This document shows, one piece after another, positions 9,129 through 18,369 of a stretch of 64,000 nt of DNA. Each line of letters starts with the position of its first letter. Within the stretch, counting starts at the first letter, position 1. Source of the stretch: Salinicola halophyticus (GTDB lineage Bacteria > Pseudomonadota > Gammaproteobacteria > Pseudomonadales > Halomonadaceae). A program made the position numbers and the translations under genes. Location: assembly GCF_003206695.1 (NCBI RefSeq), contig NZ_PZJN01000010.1:97072-161071 (forward strand). The letters run 5' to 3'. The notes beneath the pieces are model-generated. The model was given only the letters and a program-made list of their open reading frames with translations, was not told where the DNA came from and did no database searches.

Positions 9129-9980
9129 TCAGGGTGAGTAATTATCCATGACGCGCTGATACTGACTCGGCGCCGCACCGATGTGACGACGAAAGAAACG
9201 GGTAAAATGCCCCTGCTCGGAGAAGCCCAGCTCCTGAGCCAGATTGCCCAGAGAGCCTTGGCGGTTATCGGCCAGCCACTGAAACGCCGAACTCATACGC
9301 CCCATGTTGGCCAGCATCTGGGGGGTCATCCCCGTGGTTTTCTTGAACAGCGAGAAGAAATGCGCGCGTGATAGCCCACACTGGCGAGCAATCAGATCGA
9401 GATCCAGCTCTCCCGGCGCGGATTGGAGAATGAGCCCGATGCCTCGTCGTATACGGACATCGTAGAAATCGCCCGCAGTACCCGCCTTCAATCTGGCCAG
9501 ATGATGCCAATCGGAGTGCTTTTCGACGATCGATATCAAGAGATCGAACAGTAGGCTCTCCATTTTTTCCCGGGGCATCGGCCCAAACCCGAGCATCTCG
9601 CCGATCAGGATATCTGCCTGACGACGCATGCGAGGGGTCAGTTCGATACACGGCTGCGCGAAAAAATCGGGGCGAGCGCTGGTCGAGAGATCCGTTTGAA
9701 GCGCCGCGAGCCAGCGTGGTTCGATATACAGTGCCAGAATCACACTTTCGGATACGCCGGCCTGGTGGTCGTAATAGTGAGGTTCCCAGGCGTTGACGAG
9801 CACGGCGGTGTCATCGGTGAGCGGTAGTCGACGCCCGCGCACCGAGAAATAGGTGTTCTGCCCGGTGGCCTTGATGAGGACGTGACACTCGGAATGGGCA
9901 TGAGGCACCAGCGGCTCGTCCATATCCAACAAGGCGATTCGTCCGAACCCCCCATGAAAGATTCGATAAGCATTCGACAT
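9129..9980 (-). CDS. AraC-family transcriptional regulator
   Basis: A 283-residue protein. Residues 1-90 look like a cupin sensor (LVPHAHSECHVLIKATGQNTYF, then DTAVLVNAWEPHYYDHQ). The C-terminal 100 residues form the double helix-turn-helix (LDLIARQCGLSRAHFFSLFKKTTGMTPQMLANM and GNLAQELGFSEQGHFTRFFRRHIGAAPSQYQ). A GAGAGG ribosome site is 6-7 bases before the ATG. It is the last gene of the leftward aromatic-acid cluster, 179 bases after the BenE gene, so it may have its own promoter. It probably controls that cluster in response to the substrate; this is inferred from position only. Confidence 0.88.
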   Translation of the reverse strand: MSNAYRIFHGGFGRIALLDMDEPLVPHAHSECHVLIKATGQNTYFSVRGRRLPLTDDTAVLVNAWEPHYYDHQAGVSESVILALYIEPRWLAALQTDLSTSARPDFFAQPCIELTPRMRRQADILIGEMLGFGPMPREKMESLLFDLLISIVEKHSDWHHLARLKAGTAGDFYDVRIRRGIGLILQSAPGELDLDLIARQCGLSRAHFFSLFKKTTGMTPQMLANMGRMSSAFQWLADNRQGSLGNLAQELGFSEQGHFTRFFRRHIGAAPSQYQRVMDNYSP

Positions 9981-10159
9981 AGTGCCTCTCGGTCATCCCG
10001 ATTATGTTGATGGACAACACCCCACAATATCATTTCGAAGCCGATCCAACGGTGGCATTGGACCAAAGATGAAACCGCTCACGAAGCGATGATTACCTGA
10101 CGTCACGCCATCCCAATCTCGCCAGGCACCACCGCGCCTGCCGTTCACCGATGCACCGC

Positions 10160-11443
10160 CTAGACCCGGCTGCCGTCGACAGGAGCGTTCCCGCCCGGCG
10201 TTGCCGATACGCCATTGACGGGGGCCTCGCGCAATATGGCCGATACTGCGATGCCAGCGACCAACGCCCAGAATGGTGAACTGATTCCCAACAGACTCAA
10301 TTTGCTCATCGCCACTACCAGGGCCACGAAGGCCCCAATTTGATAACCGGACTGTTTGTTGAAGGCTTGCTGGAAAGCCGCCAGCAGCACACCGATCATC
10401 GCCACACCGGCAACACTGGCAATCAACGCCTTGGGCAGCGCCATGATCAGCGGCACCGCACCGCCCGCGAACAACCCGAAGGCGCAAAACAGCACGCCAT
10501 TGACCAGCGTCGCGCCATAACGCTTTTCACGGTCGGCACCGGCTTGATCGGAGGCGCAGATCGCCGTCATCGGTCCGGCAATGTTGGCGTTGTGCCCGCC
10601 GAGCAGCCCGGCCACAATGCCGCCGATGCCGCTGATGATCGTCATCGCGTTGACCGGCGGCCGATATCCCTCGGCTAGCAAGACCCCCGTCGCCTGGGCG
10701 TTTTCCGCCCCAAGCACCAGCGCTGCCAGCGGGATCGATATTGCCACGAAGGCATCGAACGAGAAATTCGGCCAGGTGAACTGTGGCGCCACCATCGCGA
10801 TATCCACGCCGCCGGTCTGGATGGCACCCGTGAAAAAGGCCATCAGAAAGCCCACTACCGCAGCGACCAGTACCGGCGGAACGGACTTCAAAAAGCGTGA
10901 TGTCAGAAAGAAGGCAACGAGCGCCATTCCGGCAATCAGCGGCGCGGCGCCCACCGAGTCGACGGCCCCGACGCCGAAGCGAATCAACGCCCCGGCGATC
11001 ATCGCCATGACGATCGGCATGGGCAGCCAGCGCATGATGCGCCCTACCCAGCCGCTGAGGCCCAGCAGAAGCACGATGAGGCCACTTAAGATGAACGCTC
11101 CGACCGCCTCGGCGAACGGTATCGTTACCAGCGCGGCGCTCATGATCGCCGCCCCCGGGATGGAATAGGCTCCCGTGATGGGTTGGCGATATCTAAGCGC
11201 CATGATCAGGCTGATCAGACCGCCGAGAAAATAGACCGCAAATAGCCACGCCACCGTCTGCCCATTGGTCAAATGTCCCGCGTTCGCCGCACTGATCACG
11301 ATCAGCGCGGGTCCCGAGCAACCGAACAGCGCTGCAACGATTCCGGTACTGATGGACTTGAAGGAAAGAGCCGAACGCAGGTCTTTCCCCCAATGGATAC
11401 GGTCTCCTACCGGCAACGCAGCCCGGGTATCTTTTTGAGACAT
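10160..11443 (-). CDS. BenE-family benzoate/H+ symporter-like transporter
   Basis: A 427-residue membrane protein with about 12 hydrophobic helices. It shows BenE family features: the N-terminal SISTGIVAALFGCSGPALIVI helix, YRQPITGAYSIPGAAIM, the central LAALVLGAENAQATGVLLAEGYRPPVN segment, and GGHNANIAGPMTAICASDQAG. BenE proteins import benzoate with protons. A GAGGAG ribosome site precedes the ATG. It follows the crotonase gene by 69 bases on the same strand. Its place beside a CoA ligase and a molybdenum hydroxylase suggests import of an aromatic or heteroaromatic carboxylate other than, or besides, benzoate, since no ben or cat genes are present here. Confidence 0.88.
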   Translation of the reverse strand: MSQKDTRAALPVGDRIHWGKDLRSALSFKSISTGIVAALFGCSGPALIVISAANAGHLTNGQTVAWLFAVYFLGGLISLIMALRYRQPITGAYSIPGAAIMSAALVTIPFAEAVGAFILSGLIVLLLGLSGWVGRIMRWLPMPIVMAMIAGALIRFGVGAVDSVGAAPLIAGMALVAFFLTSRFLKSVPPVLVAAVVGFLMAFFTGAIQTGGVDIAMVAPQFTWPNFSFDAFVAISIPLAALVLGAENAQATGVLLAEGYRPPVNAMTIISGIGGIVAGLLGGHNANIAGPMTAICASDQAGADREKRYGATLVNGVLFCAFGLFAGGAVPLIMALPKALIASVAGVAMIGVLLAAFQQAFNKQSGYQIGAFVALVVAMSKLSLLGISSPFWALVAGIAVSAILREAPVNGVSATPGGNAPVDGSRV

Positions 11444-11512
11444 GGCGTGACTCCTCGTTATCGTTTTCTAGTTATCGTGTCGTTGCTGGTGAGCGTTCAG
11501 CGGTCGCCGAAT

Positions 11513-12316
11513 TTACTCCCCGCGGAACACCGCCTTGCGTTTGGCATGAAAGGCTTCGACTCCTTCGCGGAAGTCGTTCGAGCTGCGCAGACGGCTGTAG
11601 CAGTGGCCTTCCATCTCGATGGCAACCGACAGCGGCGAGTCTTCGTTGTCGTTGATCAGCTTCTTGGCGGTGCGCTGTGCCAGCGGCGAAAAGCGACGCA
11701 ACTCCTCGACCAGCGAGCGGGTGGCGGCTTCCAGCTGATCATCCGGCACGCATTCGGTAGCGATACCCCACTCCAGAGCCTGCACCCCGGTAATGCGCTT
11801 GGCGCGCATGACCATGTGCTTGGTGCGGGTGATGCCGATGATCTTCTGCAGTCGAGCGGAGCCGCCGGATCCCGGAATCTGGCCCAGGTTCTGCTCGGGC
11901 AGGGCGTAGCGTGTGGTTTCGGAGGCGATGCGGAAATCACACGCCAGCGAAAGTTCGAAGCCGACGCCGAAGGTATAACCGCGATTGGCGACGATGACCG
12001 GCTTCTCGCACCGTGCCGGTGCCGCCACGTTCCACGCCAGCTTGGAGACATGTTCCGGCGAAGCCTCCAGAAACCCCTTGATGTCACCGCCGCTAGAGAA
12101 ATGCTCTCCTTCGGCACGCAACACGATGACTCGCACATCGTCGTGGCCGTCGAGCGCCTCGAATACCTGCCGCAGCACCTCGCGCTGCGACATGGCGATC
12201 ACGTTGAGCGGCGGACGATTGAGAACAATATCGGCCCGCTCGTGATCGGCATCCATTTGCACCTCGAAGCCATCGAACTCGGAAGCCAGAAAATCCTTGA
12301 TCGCGGGTTGAGTCAT
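11513..12316 (-). CDS. Enoyl-CoA hydratase/isomerase (crotonase) family protein
   Basis: A 267-residue crotonase-fold protein. The oxyanion-hole regions are HFSSGGDIKGF (about residues 72-82) and NRGYTFGVGFEL (111-122). Both acid-base glutamates of true hydratases appear to be kept, at 121 (GFELSLACD) and 141 (LPEQNLGQIPGSGG), which argues for hydratase rather than only isomerase activity. An AAGGA ribosome site precedes the ATG. It sits 75 bases after the CoA ligase gene and before the BenE gene. It probably acts on the acyl-CoA made by the ligase, after desaturation or hydroxylation of the ring; the actual substrate is unknown. Confidence 0.87.
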   Translation of the reverse strand: MTQPAIKDFLASEFDGFEVQMDADHERADIVLNRPPLNVIAMSQREVLRQVFEALDGHDDVRVIVLRAEGEHFSSGGDIKGFLEASPEHVSKLAWNVAAPARCEKPVIVANRGYTFGVGFELSLACDFRIASETTRYALPEQNLGQIPGSGGSARLQKIIGITRTKHMVMRAKRITGVQALEWGIATECVPDDQLEAATRSLVEELRRFSPLAQRTAKKLINDNEDSPLSVAIEMEGHCYSRLRSSNDFREGVEAFHAKRKAVFRGE

Positions 12317-12391
12317 GACAGTTCCTTGATTGGGTTGAATCGTGAGCGGGTCGTGGATCGGATCGAACGTGAATCGGACGCGAACCGGCAG

Positions 12392-13921
12392 TTAGTCGGT
12401 GGCCAGGGAGTCGGCGCGGTCATCGAGGAGCACGCGACGCAGGACCTTGCCAACGGCGGATTTGGGAATGTCTTCGACGAAGATGTAGCGGCGCGGGCGT
12501 TTGAAGCGTGTGAGGCCAGCTTCGTTGCAGTGCTCGCTCAGAGCGTTTTCGTCCACCGCGCCACGCACCTTGACGAACGCCGTGACGATTTGGCCCCACT
12601 GCTCGTCGGGCAGCCCGGCGACCACCACTTCCTCGACCTGCGGATGCAGCGAGAGCACGTTCTCGATCTCGGCGGGGCTGACGTTCTCGCCGCCGGTGAT
12701 GATCAGGTCGTCGACACGGCCGGTGACGAAAAGATCGCCGTCCTCGTCCAGATAGCCCATGTCGCTGGTGAAGTACCATCCATCGCGGAGCGACTTCTGG
12801 TCGGCTTCGGGGCGCCGCCAATATCCTGAAAAAGCCTCGTCTCCGGCCAGATCGGCGATGATTTCACCCTCTTGTCCCGCCGGCAGGACTTCGTCGGGGG
12901 ATGCCGCATCGACCGGCACCACCCGGATGCGTTGATTGAGCGAGGCGCGACCGGAGGAGCCCGGCTTGCGGTTGGCTCGTTGATCGATGGTGAACGTGTA
13001 TATCTCGGAGCAGCCGTAGTGATTGACGAACAGACTCGGCTCAAAGGCAGCTTCGACGCGGGCCATCAGTCCGGCGCTCATCGCCGCCCCGGCGAAACCG
13101 ATCTTGTCGACGCTGGCCACACGCTCGGCACGGAAGGTCGGATGCTCGATCAGCATGTGATAGAGCGTGGGAACGAGATAGAGGTTGGTCACCCGATCGC
13201 GCTCGATCGCTTCCAATGTGGCTTCCGGGTCGAAGCGCGGCACGCAGACGAAGGCGCCATCGATCAGCGCCATCGACAACAGCGAACGTACCCCCATGGT
13301 GTGATAGAGGGGCATGACGCCTAGCGTGCGTTCGTCGTGGCGATAAAGATTCTGGGCCACGTGCGCCATCGCCGCAGCGCGCTCCGCTTGATGCGTTCGC
13401 GGTACGCCCTTGGGCCTTCCGCTCGTGCCCGAGGTATAGAGCATCAGCGAGATATCTTCGGGTCGAGCGCGACACAGCGTCTCGCCCTGCCCGCCGAGCA
13501 GCGACTCGAATGCCACCGCCGCGTCGTCGCCGCAGCCGCCCACCGCGATACGAGAAATGGCGTAGGCTTCCTCGCAGGCCAGAACTGCCTCGGCGCCTGC
13601 GGCATCGAACGCGACGCCACGGGCCTCGGCGTCTTCCAGACAGTAGCGCACGTCCCTGTCCGTCGAGCGCCAGTTGATCGGGGTGACGATAATGCCGGCA
13701 AACTGACAGGCCCAATGCAGCGTTGCCATCTGCCAACGGTTTTGCATTACCACGATCAGATGGTCTCCACGGCCCAGCCCCAATGCTTCCAGCCCGCGTG
13801 CCACGCTCTGGATATCCTCGAGCCATTCGGCATAGCTGCGCCGGAACTCGCCATCCGTGATCGCTATCGACCGCGGACGTCGTTCTACCGTTGCGAGAAA
13901 ACTGCGGCCAAGGTCGAACAT
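12392..13921 (-). CDS. Acyl/aryl-CoA ligase (AMP-binding family)
   Basis: A 509-residue ATP-dependent acid-CoA ligase. The adenylation P-loop LMLYTSGTSGRPKGVPRTH spans about residues 159-177. The motif YGCSEIYTFTID, the hinge region GWYFTSDMGYLDEDGDLFVTGRVDDLIITGGENVSPAEIE and the catalytic lysine in IPKSAVGKVLRR near the C-terminus are all present. The start codon overlaps the stop of the 2Fe-2S subunit gene (TAATG at 13919-13923), which indicates translational coupling. It resembles benzoate/4-hydroxybenzoate and cyclohexanecarboxylate ligases in general form. The tight link to the molybdenum hydroxylase genes suggests that the hydroxylase acts on the CoA ester or on the free acid before activation. 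Confidence 0.9.
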   Translation of the reverse strand: MFDLGRSFLATVERRPRSIAITDGEFRRSYAEWLEDIQSVARGLEALGLGRGDHLIVVMQNRWQMATLHWACQFAGIIVTPINWRSTDRDVRYCLEDAEARGVAFDAAGAEAVLACEEAYAISRIAVGGCGDDAAVAFESLLGGQGETLCRARPEDISLMLYTSGTSGRPKGVPRTHQAERAAAMAHVAQNLYRHDERTLGVMPLYHTMGVRSLLSMALIDGAFVCVPRFDPEATLEAIERDRVTNLYLVPTLYHMLIEHPTFRAERVASVDKIGFAGAAMSAGLMARVEAAFEPSLFVNHYGCSEIYTFTIDQRANRKPGSSGRASLNQRIRVVPVDAASPDEVLPAGQEGEIIADLAGDEAFSGYWRRPEADQKSLRDGWYFTSDMGYLDEDGDLFVTGRVDDLIITGGENVSPAEIENVLSLHPQVEEVVVAGLPDEQWGQIVTAFVKVRGAVDENALSEHCNEAGLTRFKRPRRYIFVEDIPKSAVGKVLRRVLLDDRADSLATD

Positions 13922-14427
13922 TAGGGTGTCTCCTGTCGGTTGTTCTGTCTGGCCCGGGCCACTGCCAGCACGGCCTGGACGATGCCGGTGTAACCGGTAC
14001 AGCGGCAGAGATGACCCGACAGCATGTCGCGCACCTCGGCTTCGCTCGGGTCCATCACGCGGCCCAGAAATTCATGGCAGGACATCAGTATCCCCGCCGT
14101 GCAGAATCCACATTGCAGAGCGTGATGTCCCCGAAACGCGTGCTGCAGATCGTTGAGCTCGCCCTCTTTTGCCAACGACTCGATCGTTTCCACACGACGG
14201 CCTTCGACTTGTACGGCGAGCATCAGGCACGATCGTGTGGCGCGTCCGTCGACCATCACGGTGCAGGCGCCACATACGCCATGCTCACACCCGACGTGTG
14301 TCCCGGTAGCGCCGAGCGAGTGCCGCAGGAAGTCGCACAGCTGCGTGCGCGGTTCGGCATAGGCACTGCGCTCGCGACCATTGAGCGTTAGCGTGACGCG
14401 ATAGCGTTCATCGAGCCGGACGTACAT
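13921..14427 (-). CDS. Molybdenum hydroxylase small subunit, 2Fe-2S (CoxS-like)
   Basis: A 168-residue iron-sulfur subunit of the xanthine dehydrogenase family. The plant-type 2Fe-2S cluster uses Cys47, 52, 55 and 67 (GCEHGVCGACTVMVDG...C). The second helical-domain cluster uses Cys106, 109, 141 and 143 (CGFCTAG and CRCTGYTGIV). All eight ligands are present. It passes electrons from the molybdenum centre to FAD. The gene overlaps the FAD subunit gene by 20 bases and the CoA ligase start by one base. CoxS, HcrC and NdhS-type subunits are all possible relatives; the sequence alone does not fix the substrate. Confidence 0.93.
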   Translation of the reverse strand: MYVRLDERYRVTLTLNGRERSAYAEPRTQLCDFLRHSLGATGTHVGCEHGVCGACTVMVDGRATRSCLMLAVQVEGRRVETIESLAKEGELNDLQHAFRGHHALQCGFCTAGILMSCHEFLGRVMDPSEAEVRDMLSGHLCRCTGYTGIVQAVLAVARARQNNRQETP

Positions 14428-15256
14428 CGGTGGTCTCCTCCTGGACGATCTCTTCGGTCATCAGTCGCCGTCCCATTTCTCGTACCAAGTGACGGCGGTA
14501 AGTGGCAGAGGCGTGAATGTCGTCCTGCGCCTCGAGAGACCAGGCCAGCGTGTTGAGGGCGTCGTCGAGGTCGACGTCGCGGGGAATGCGTCGCACCACG
14601 GGCCGGTCAGCAACGCCGCCCACGCCGAGGCGGTATTCGGTTTCGCCGATGTCGACAGCCAAGGCGACGATGGCGAAATCACCATGGCGCATGGCGACCT
14701 CCTGGAAGCGATAGCGGTGCCCTGCCTTGCTGAGCGGAAAGCGCACTTCGGTGATCAATTCGTGGGGACGTCGAGCAGTGGTCAAGACCCCCTGAAAGAA
14801 GTCATCCCCGGTCACGCGACGCGGTTTACCACGCTTCGTCTCCAGCACCACTTCACCGCCCAGCGTGGCGAGGCATAGCGGCAGCTCGGCACTGGGATCG
14901 GCATGCGCAATGGATCCGCAGACGGTGCCGCGATTGCGGGTCTGGAAATGGCCGATCCAGGGCAGCATCTGTTCCAGCAGCGGCACTTCGTCAGCGAGTA
15001 CGGCGTACTCCGCCAGTTCGGCCTGGGTGGTGGCAGCACCTACCGCAAGATAACCGTCGCGTCGCTCGATATAACGCAGCTCGTCGACGGCACTGATGTC
15101 GATCAGCACCCGGGGCTGACTCAGGCGCATGTTGAGTACGGCCATCAGCGATTGGCCGCCGGCGATGATTCGAGCATCTTCCCCGCGTTCGACCAGTTGC
15201 TCGATGGCCTCGCGACGGGTCGTGGGTCGGTAGTAATCGAAGGCAGCTGGTTTCAT
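14408..15256 (-). CDS. Molybdenum hydroxylase medium subunit, FAD-binding (CoxM-like)
   Basis: A 282-residue subunit of the CO dehydrogenase/xanthine dehydrogenase FAD family. The first FAD motif is IIAGGQSLMAVLNMRL near residues 30-45. The second is RNRGTVCGSIAHADPSAELPLCLATLGGEV near 110-140. The length lacks the extra 4Fe-4S loop that marks the HcrB subunit of 4-hydroxybenzoyl-CoA reductase, so that enzyme is unlikely. The ATG overlaps the stop of the large subunit gene (ATGA at 15253-15256), and the 3' end overlaps the 2Fe-2S gene. Confidence 0.92.
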   Translation of the reverse strand: MKPAAFDYYRPTTRREAIEQLVERGEDARIIAGGQSLMAVLNMRLSQPRVLIDISAVDELRYIERRDGYLAVGAATTQAELAEYAVLADEVPLLEQMLPWIGHFQTRNRGTVCGSIAHADPSAELPLCLATLGGEVVLETKRGKPRRVTGDDFFQGVLTTARRPHELITEVRFPLSKAGHRYRFQEVAMRHGDFAIVALAVDIGETEYRLGVGGVADRPVVRRIPRDVDLDDALNTLAWSLEAQDDIHASATYRRHLVREMGRRLMTEEIVQEETTDVRPAR

Positions 15257-18255
15257 TGGTCACCTCCGCGCTTACCGGTCAGAGCGCGCAATCGTTGCCA
15301 TAGCGATCCTTTGCTCGTGCTGCCACTCAACCGTTGCGAGAGCCGCGAGAAGATCTGACCGATGAGCATCTTCGAGGCGCTGGAGAGCATGCGTCCGCCT
15401 ACCGAAGCGATCTTGCCGCCCACCGTCACCTCGTAGTCGTAGTCCAGGCGGGTCTTGCCGCCTTCGATTTCGCTGAATCGAATTTTTGCCGCCCCAGCGG
15501 CATCGCCCATCCCGCTCTTGCCGGCGCCGGAGAGACGCAGCGAGTGCGGTGGCTCGAGTTCGGTCAATTCGACCCGGGCGTCGAAGCGGGCCCGGATCAT
15601 GCCGACACCGACGGTGACGTCGGCGCGATAAGTGTTGTCGCCGGTCAGTTCCAGAGAATGGCAGCCCGGAATCATGGCTTTCAGCGTGTCGGGGTCGAGA
15701 ATGCTTTCGAAAACGTGCTGCGGCGACGCGGGAATTTCGACACTGTCACTGGCGCTCAGCTTGGAACCTCCACCCGTCGACGCCTGCGCGCTCTCTTCAG
15801 CCACACCTTCCGGCCTTGGCGGTTCCTCGATCCCCATCAGCATGCGGACTTTCGATGGCGTCAACGGCAGCTCGATGGCCCCCGGTTCGACCGCGTCACC
15901 CAGCGCATCTGCTACCGCGTTGGCAATGCACACCGGCGTACTCATGTTGTTGCCTTCACCGACGCCTTTCGCCCCAAGCGGCGTGAATGGGGAGGGCGTT
16001 TCCATGTGCAGAATGGTCGGATCCGGCACTTCAACGGTCGTGGGGATCAGGTAATCGGCCAGCGTGCCCGAGGCAAAGCTGCCATCCTCGTTGTAATGGA
16101 AGGCCTCGTAGAGCGCGGCACCTACCGCCTGAGCGAAAGCGCCGCGCACCTGCCCGTCCACCAGCTGCGGATTGAGCATGCGTCCGGCGTCATGCAGCGT
16201 GACGTAGCGGTCGATCGTCACGCGACCGGTAAGCGAATCGAGCTCCACGCCGCAATAATCGAAAATGAAGCCGTAGCAGAGCGAGCTGTTGATACGCTCG
16301 TCGTCATCGGGCGCCGTCAGTTCGGCCGGCGTCCAGAAGGCGGTTTCGCGCAACCCGCCCGTTTCACCTTCAGGCAGCGTTCCCGGCGCCCAGTGAGTCG
16401 CGCCGGCGAGACGCTGAAATGACGTGGCGTGGACACCGTCGGCGGTATAGATTCGCCCTTCACCGAAGCGGATGTCCTCGACCGACACCTGCCACTGTTG
16501 CGCGGCGATGGCGTCCAGACGCGCCCGAATCTTGAGCGCCGCGTTATGGACGGCGCCAGCCACCGCACCGGCAAAACGACTGGAATAGTTGCCCGAGGCG
16601 ATCGACCAGGCATCCTTGCCGGTATCGAGCTCTACATCGACACGGATGCTTTCGAGGGAAATTCCCAACACGTCGGCGACCACCTGGGCCGCGACGGTTC
16701 GATGCCCCTGACCTTGGGGCGTGGAAGAGACGTGGACGCTGACGCTACCCAGCGGGTCGACACTGATGGTGGCGGTACTCACCGCGCCGTTCTTGGGCCC
16801 GGCACGACGACGCTCCTCCGGCATCTGCGCCATGGTGATGTAACCCATGTTGGAGATCGACGGCTCCACGGCCACCGTATAGCCGATTCCGTAATGGCGA
16901 CCTTCGCGACGGGCAGACTCCCGACGCTGGCGCAACTCTTCGAGGCCGCCCTGCTCGACACCAAGTTCGATACCGCGTCGATAATCACCGGAATCCAGTA
17001 GCGCCCCGGCGGCGCAGCGATAGGGAAAAGCCTCGGTGGGCACCAAGTTGCGACGAATCACATCGAGCGGGTCAAGATCCAGCGTCACGGCAATACGCTG
17101 CATCAGTCGCTCCAGTGCAAAGTAGACCTGAGGCCCGCCGAACCCACGATTGAGGCCGGTCGGCATCTTGTTGGTCATGACGATACGGTTGCGAACCTGA
17201 AGGTGATGAATGTCGTAAGCGCCAGTGAGATTGCCGTGCATTCGATAGGTGGTGGCAGGCTCCGGGGCCCGTAGATAGGCGCCGCAATCATCGAGCTGAT
17301 CGAAACGCAAGGCCGAGACACGCCCGTCGCTCGCAAAGGCCGCTTCAATCGTGGTGACTCGGTTGGTGGCCGACGATGCGCCCTGCAAATGCTCGAGCCG
17401 ATCCTCGACCCATTTTACCGGCGCCCCGACCTTGCGTGCCGCCAGCCCCATCATCACGACATAAGGAAAGACGCCCTGCTTGATCCCGAAGCTGCCGCCG
17501 GAATCCGGCGGCGTGCGCAGTCGCAGACGATTGGCGGGCACTTGCAGGGCACGCGCCATCACCGAATGAATCGCGTAGGGCCCCTGGAAATTGGCCATGA
17601 CGTCGTAGCCACCCTCCGCGGGATCGTACTGACCCAGAACGACGTAGCACTCGATCGGCGTGCAGGCACTACGGGGGTAGCGCACCTTGAGGGAAAGTCT
17701 GTGCGCTGCCTGCTCGAAAGCGGTATCCGCATCGCCATAATTGAAATAACGATCATTGACGACGTTACTGCCGACGGCCTCGTGCAGTACGCTGGCGTCA
17801 TCGTTAGTGGCCATTTCGGGATCGATGGAGACACCAAGAACGTCGTATTCGATCTCGACGGCATCCAGCGCGTCCTCGGCCAGATAACGGTCCTCGGCGA
17901 TGATCACCGCCACTGGTTCACCGACGTAGCGAACCTTATCGACCGCCAGACACCAGTGCTCCATGGGTTGACGGACTCCCACGGGAAACGGTGCCGCCCA
18001 GCGCTTGACGTCTTCTCCAGTCAGCACACCTCGCACGCCCGGTATCTGCAAGGCAGCCTCTATCACGACCCGCTGGATTCTGGCGTGCGCATGGGGCGAC
18101 CGAACGACCGCCGCATGCAGTGTTCCCGGCGGGACGGCGAGATCGTCAGCGTAGCGCCCTAATCCTCGCAACAACGCCTCGTCCTCGACGCGCGGCTGGC
18201 GCTTGCCGACGTAGGAGTGCGGCTGCTGATGATGAAGCAGTGTTGCTGAATTCAT
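15253..18255 (-). CDS. Molybdenum hydroxylase large subunit fused to a CoxG-like SRPBCC domain
   Basis: A 1000-residue protein. Residues 1 to about 805 match the molybdopterin large subunit of the xanthine dehydrogenase/CoxL family: GRYADDLAVPPGTLHAAVVRSPHAHA near the N-terminus, TPPDSGGSFGIKQG, GLNRGFGGPQVYFALERL, SSTPQGQGHRTV and TPLGAKGVGEGNN. After a Ser/Gly-rich linker, residues about 834-975 form a second domain (VEIPASPQHVFESILDPDTLKAMIPGCHSLE, then GGKIASVGGRML) typical of CoxG/SRPBCC proteins. In carbon monoxide dehydrogenase operons CoxG is separate and helps membrane anchoring. The CoxL active-site VAYRCSFR is not seen, so this is not a CO dehydrogenase. It heads the leftward operon, with a GAGGAG site before the ATG. 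Confidence 0.9.
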   Translation of the reverse strand: MNSATLLHHQQPHSYVGKRQPRVEDEALLRGLGRYADDLAVPPGTLHAAVVRSPHAHARIQRVVIEAALQIPGVRGVLTGEDVKRWAAPFPVGVRQPMEHWCLAVDKVRYVGEPVAVIIAEDRYLAEDALDAVEIEYDVLGVSIDPEMATNDDASVLHEAVGSNVVNDRYFNYGDADTAFEQAAHRLSLKVRYPRSACTPIECYVVLGQYDPAEGGYDVMANFQGPYAIHSVMARALQVPANRLRLRTPPDSGGSFGIKQGVFPYVVMMGLAARKVGAPVKWVEDRLEHLQGASSATNRVTTIEAAFASDGRVSALRFDQLDDCGAYLRAPEPATTYRMHGNLTGAYDIHHLQVRNRIVMTNKMPTGLNRGFGGPQVYFALERLMQRIAVTLDLDPLDVIRRNLVPTEAFPYRCAAGALLDSGDYRRGIELGVEQGGLEELRQRRESARREGRHYGIGYTVAVEPSISNMGYITMAQMPEERRRAGPKNGAVSTATISVDPLGSVSVHVSSTPQGQGHRTVAAQVVADVLGISLESIRVDVELDTGKDAWSIASGNYSSRFAGAVAGAVHNAALKIRARLDAIAAQQWQVSVEDIRFGEGRIYTADGVHATSFQRLAGATHWAPGTLPEGETGGLRETAFWTPAELTAPDDDERINSSLCYGFIFDYCGVELDSLTGRVTIDRYVTLHDAGRMLNPQLVDGQVRGAFAQAVGAALYEAFHYNEDGSFASGTLADYLIPTTVEVPDPTILHMETPSPFTPLGAKGVGEGNNMSTPVCIANAVADALGDAVEPGAIELPLTPSKVRMLMGIEEPPRPEGVAEESAQASTGGGSKLSASDSVEIPASPQHVFESILDPDTLKAMIPGCHSLELTGDNTYRADVTVGVGMIRARFDARVELTELEPPHSLRLSGAGKSGMGDAAGAAKIRFSEIEGGKTRLDYDYEVTVGGKIASVGGRMLSSASKMLIGQIFSRLSQRLSGSTSKGSLWQRLRALTGKRGGDQ

Positions 18256-18369
18256 CGACGACTCCTCGATGGGCGTGAAGCTGTGCCGAGGAGTCTATGA
18301 TCGCGGACGATTTCGATGCATTGCCGATCGATACGGAGTTTATCCGCAGAGTCGGATCGTTTGCCGCCG

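Noticed and set aside
14408..15256. 4-hydroxybenzoyl-CoA reductase beta subunit (HcrB)
   Set aside because: The 282-residue FAD subunit lacks the extra cysteine-bearing loop for a 4Fe-4S cluster found in HcrB.
13921..18255. Aerobic CO dehydrogenase (coxMSL) assignment
   Set aside because: The large subunit lacks the VAYRCSFR active-site loop of form I CoxL and the operon contains a CoA ligase, a crotonase and BenE.
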